This document shows positions 11,879 to 13,802 of a DNA stretch of 13,802 bases, piece after piece. Position 1 is the stretch's first letter. Each line of letters opens with the position of its first letter. Source of the stretch: Mycoplasmatota bacterium (lineage in GTDB: Bacteria > Bacillota_I > Bacilli_A > Izemoplasmatales > Izemoplasmataceae). The notes below the pieces were generated by a model. That model ran no database searches. It had not been told where the DNA came from and saw nothing but the letters and a program-made list of their open reading frames with translations. Made by a program: the position numbers and the translations under genes. Location: the NCBI GenBank assembly GCA_030636545.1, contig DAOVWR010000026.1, positions 1 to 13,802 on the forward strand. The letters are read 5' to 3'.

Positions 11879-13802
11879 TGAATCCTAATATTAAATTCAC
11901 ATTAAAAGATATCTTTAATAAGTTACCTGATTATCCTGTTTTTCAAGAAGGAATAAGAAGAGCACCTAAAAGAGAATTCACTTTAACTAAAGATGAAACA
12001 AAAATAGCATTAAGAAATGCCCTTCGTTATGTTCCTGTAGAGTGGCATGAAATACTTGCCAAGGAATTTTTAGATGAACTACTTTCTAAAGGTAGAATAT
12101 ATGGTTATCGCTTTAGACCTAGTACTTCACTATATGGTAAACCAATTGATGAGTATAAAGGGAACATTATAGAAGGTAAAGCTTTCCAAGTTATGATTGA
12201 TAATAACTTGGATCTAAACATAGCTTTATATCCCTATGAACTAGTTACATATGGTGAAACAGGAAGAGTAATGCAAAACTGGATGCAGTATCATTTAGTT
12301 AAGAAGTATTTAGAAGAGATGAATGATACCCAAACATTAGTAATGATGTCAGGACATCCAATGGGATTATTTTCTGCCCCTAAAAATGCTCCAAGAGTAG
12401 TGATTACTAATGGATTAATGATTGGTGCATTTGATGATTTAGATAACTATAATAGAGCAGCTCAACTTGGTGTCGCAAATTATGGACAAATGACAGCTGG
12501 AGGATGGATGTATATCGGTCCTCAAGGAATTGTTCATGGAACATATTCAACACTTTTAAATGCTGGTAGAAGTAAATTAGGAATACCTGAAAATGAGAAC
12601 CTGGCAGGTAAACTATTTGTAACTTCTGGACTTGGAGGAATGAGTGGAGCTCAAGGTAAGGCAGTTGAAATAAGTGGTGGAGTTGGAATTATCGCTGAAG
12701 TTGATTATTCTCGAATTGAAACAAGATATAATCAAGGATGGGTTAGCTATATTGCTAATACTCCAAAAGAAGCATTTGCTAAAGCTAAAGAATATCAAAA
12801 GAAACAAGAGCCACTCGCAATCGCTTATAATGGAAATATTGTTGATATCTTAGAATACTCAGTAAAAAACAATATCTATATTGATTTACTAAGTGATCAA
12901 ACAAGTTGTCACGCTGTCTATGATGGAGGATATACTCCGGCTGGTATTTCTTTTGAAGAAAGAACAAACTTACTTAAAACTAATAAAGACAAATTCAAAG
13001 AGTTAGTTGATATTGGCTTAATAAGACATTATAAAGTTATAAAAGAAATATCTGAAAAGGGAACATACTTTTTTGATTATGGTAATAGTTTTATGAAAGC
13101 AATATATGACGCTGGAGTAAAAGAAATCTGTCAAAACGGTGTTAATGATTTAGATGGATTTATCTGGCCAAGTTATGTGGAAGATATCATGGGACCATTA
13201 TTATTTGATTATGGATATGGACCGTTCCGTTGGATTTGCTTAAGTGGTAAAGATGAAGACTTAAGAAAAACAGATTTAGCTGCGATGTCTTCAATTGATA
13301 AGGAACGAAGATTCCAAGATTTAGATAACTATAACTGGATCAAAGATGCCGAAAAAAATAAGTTAGTTGTTGGCACAAAAGCGCGTATTTTATATCAAGA
13401 TGCTTATGGTAGATTGAAGATAGCTCTTAAGTTTAATGAGATGGTTAGAAACAAAGAAGTAGGACCAATCATGCTAGGAAGAGATCATCATGATACTGGT
13501 GGAACTGATTCACCATTTAGAGAAACAGCTAACATTAAAGATGGATCTAATGTTATGGCTGATATGGCAACGCATATAGCTTTAGGTAATTCTTCTCGTG
13601 GAATGAGTTTAGTATCACTACACAATGGTGGTGGAGTAGGAATTGGTAAAGCAATAAACGGAGGATATGGTCTAATACTTGACGGATCACATCATACAGA
13701 TGAAATATTACAAACAGCTATGTTATTTGATGTTATGGGCGGAGTTTCAAGACGTGCTTGGGCACGTAATGAAAATGCCATTGAAACAAGTATTGAATAT
13801 AA
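11878..13802 (+). CDS. hutU: Urocanate hydratase, long form (3' end cut by window edge)
   Basis: The visible 641 residues are open to the window end. The enzyme adds water to urocanate to give imidazolonepropionate, using tightly bound NAD+. The NAD-binding glycine-rich motif is GLGGMSGAQGKA (251-262). Other family blocks are YGQMTAGGWMYIGPQG (202-217), HDTGGTDSPFRET and the FRWICLSG block with C454, matching the conserved active-site cysteine. At more than 641 residues it belongs to the long urocanases (about 670, as in the vertebrate enzyme and some anaerobes), not the 550-residue form of Pseudomonas or Bacillus. The ATG is coupled to hutH. Further hut genes are expected beyond the edge. 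Confidence 0.96.
   Translation, partial: MNPNIKFTLKDIFNKLPDYPVFQEGIRRAPKREFTLTKDETKIALRNALRYVPVEWHEILAKEFLDELLSKGRIYGYRFRPSTSLYGKPIDEYKGNIIEGKAFQVMIDNNLDLNIALYPYELVTYGETGRVMQNWMQYHLVKKYLEEMNDTQTLVMMSGHPMGLFSAPKNAPRVVITNGLMIGAFDDLDNYNRAAQLGVANYGQMTAGGWMYIGPQGIVHGTYSTLLNAGRSKLGIPENENLAGKLFVTSGLGGMSGAQGKAVEISGGVGIIAEVDYSRIETRYNQGWVSYIANTPKEAFAKAKEYQKKQEPLAIAYNGNIVDILEYSVKNNIYIDLLSDQTSCHAVYDGGYTPAGISFEERTNLLKTNKDKFKELVDIGLIRHYKVIKEISEKGTYFFDYGNSFMKAIYDAGVKEICQNGVNDLDGFIWPSYVEDIMGPLLFDYGYGPFRWICLSGKDEDLRKTDLAAMSSIDKERRFQDLDNYNWIKDAEKNKLVVGTKARILYQDAYGRLKIALKFNEMVRNKEVGPIMLGRDHHDTGGTDSPFRETANIKDGSNVMADMATHIALGNSSRGMSLVSLHNGGGVGIGKAINGGYGLILDGSHHTDEILQTAMLFDVMGGVSRRAWARNENAIETSIEY

Noticed and set aside
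12613..12967. Two minus-strand ORFs opposite hutU
   Set aside because: They overlap the conserved NAD-binding part of hutU and have compositions typical of antisense shadows.

Overview
The window comes from an AT-rich bacterium, most likely a low-GC Firmicute or an Acholeplasma/Izemoplasma-type relative of the Mollicutes. The evidence is the strong AT bias, AGGAGG-type ribosome binding sites, U-tract hairpin terminators, and gene families common in that group. Every Trp codon I checked in the translated genes is TGG, and no gene is interrupted by in-frame TGA, so the code looks standard. However, all 15 visible stop codons are TAA or TAG, never TGA.

Left part (1 to about 5535): an unusual accessory region. 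Six direct repeats of about 54 bp, all in the same orientation, separate single genes. Each repeat carries the 3' half of a tRNA-Trp gene: the CCA-anticodon loop, anticodon 3' strand, T-arm, acceptor 3' strand and encoded CCA. None has a 5' half. Most are followed by a hairpin terminator. The units between repeats are about 0.6 to 1.6 kb, each with one gene: an XRE regulator with two membrane segments (+), a metallo-beta-lactamase-fold hydrolase (-), a small membrane protein (+), a multi-pass membrane protein fused to a GNAT acetyltransferase (-), and a double-GNAT protein (+). A ribbon-helix-helix gene (-) follows the last repeat. I read this as an integron-like array of mobile gene cassettes recombining at the anticodon loop of tRNA-Trp. 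No recombinase is visible, and the intact tRNA-Trp would lie outside the window. This is the strongest candidate for an undescribed system here.

Middle part (5780 to 10231): chromosomal-looking genes on the + strand. nnr (NAD(P)HX epimerase/dehydratase) comes first. Next is a three-gene operon: an NYN-nuclease/LOTUS protein, a bacterial PH-domain protein and a membrane protein, closed by a strong terminator. A decayed tail of an endonuclease/exonuclease/phosphatase-like gene follows. The last block holds a membrane protein, a possible 25-residue ORF and a YbgC-type hotdog thioesterase, again closed by a terminator.

Right part (10246 to 13802): the start of a histidine utilisation operon. A 30-bp perfect inverted repeat and a promoter precede hutH (histidine ammonia-lyase). 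Its stop codon overlaps the start of hutU (urocanate hydratase, long form), which runs off the window edge.
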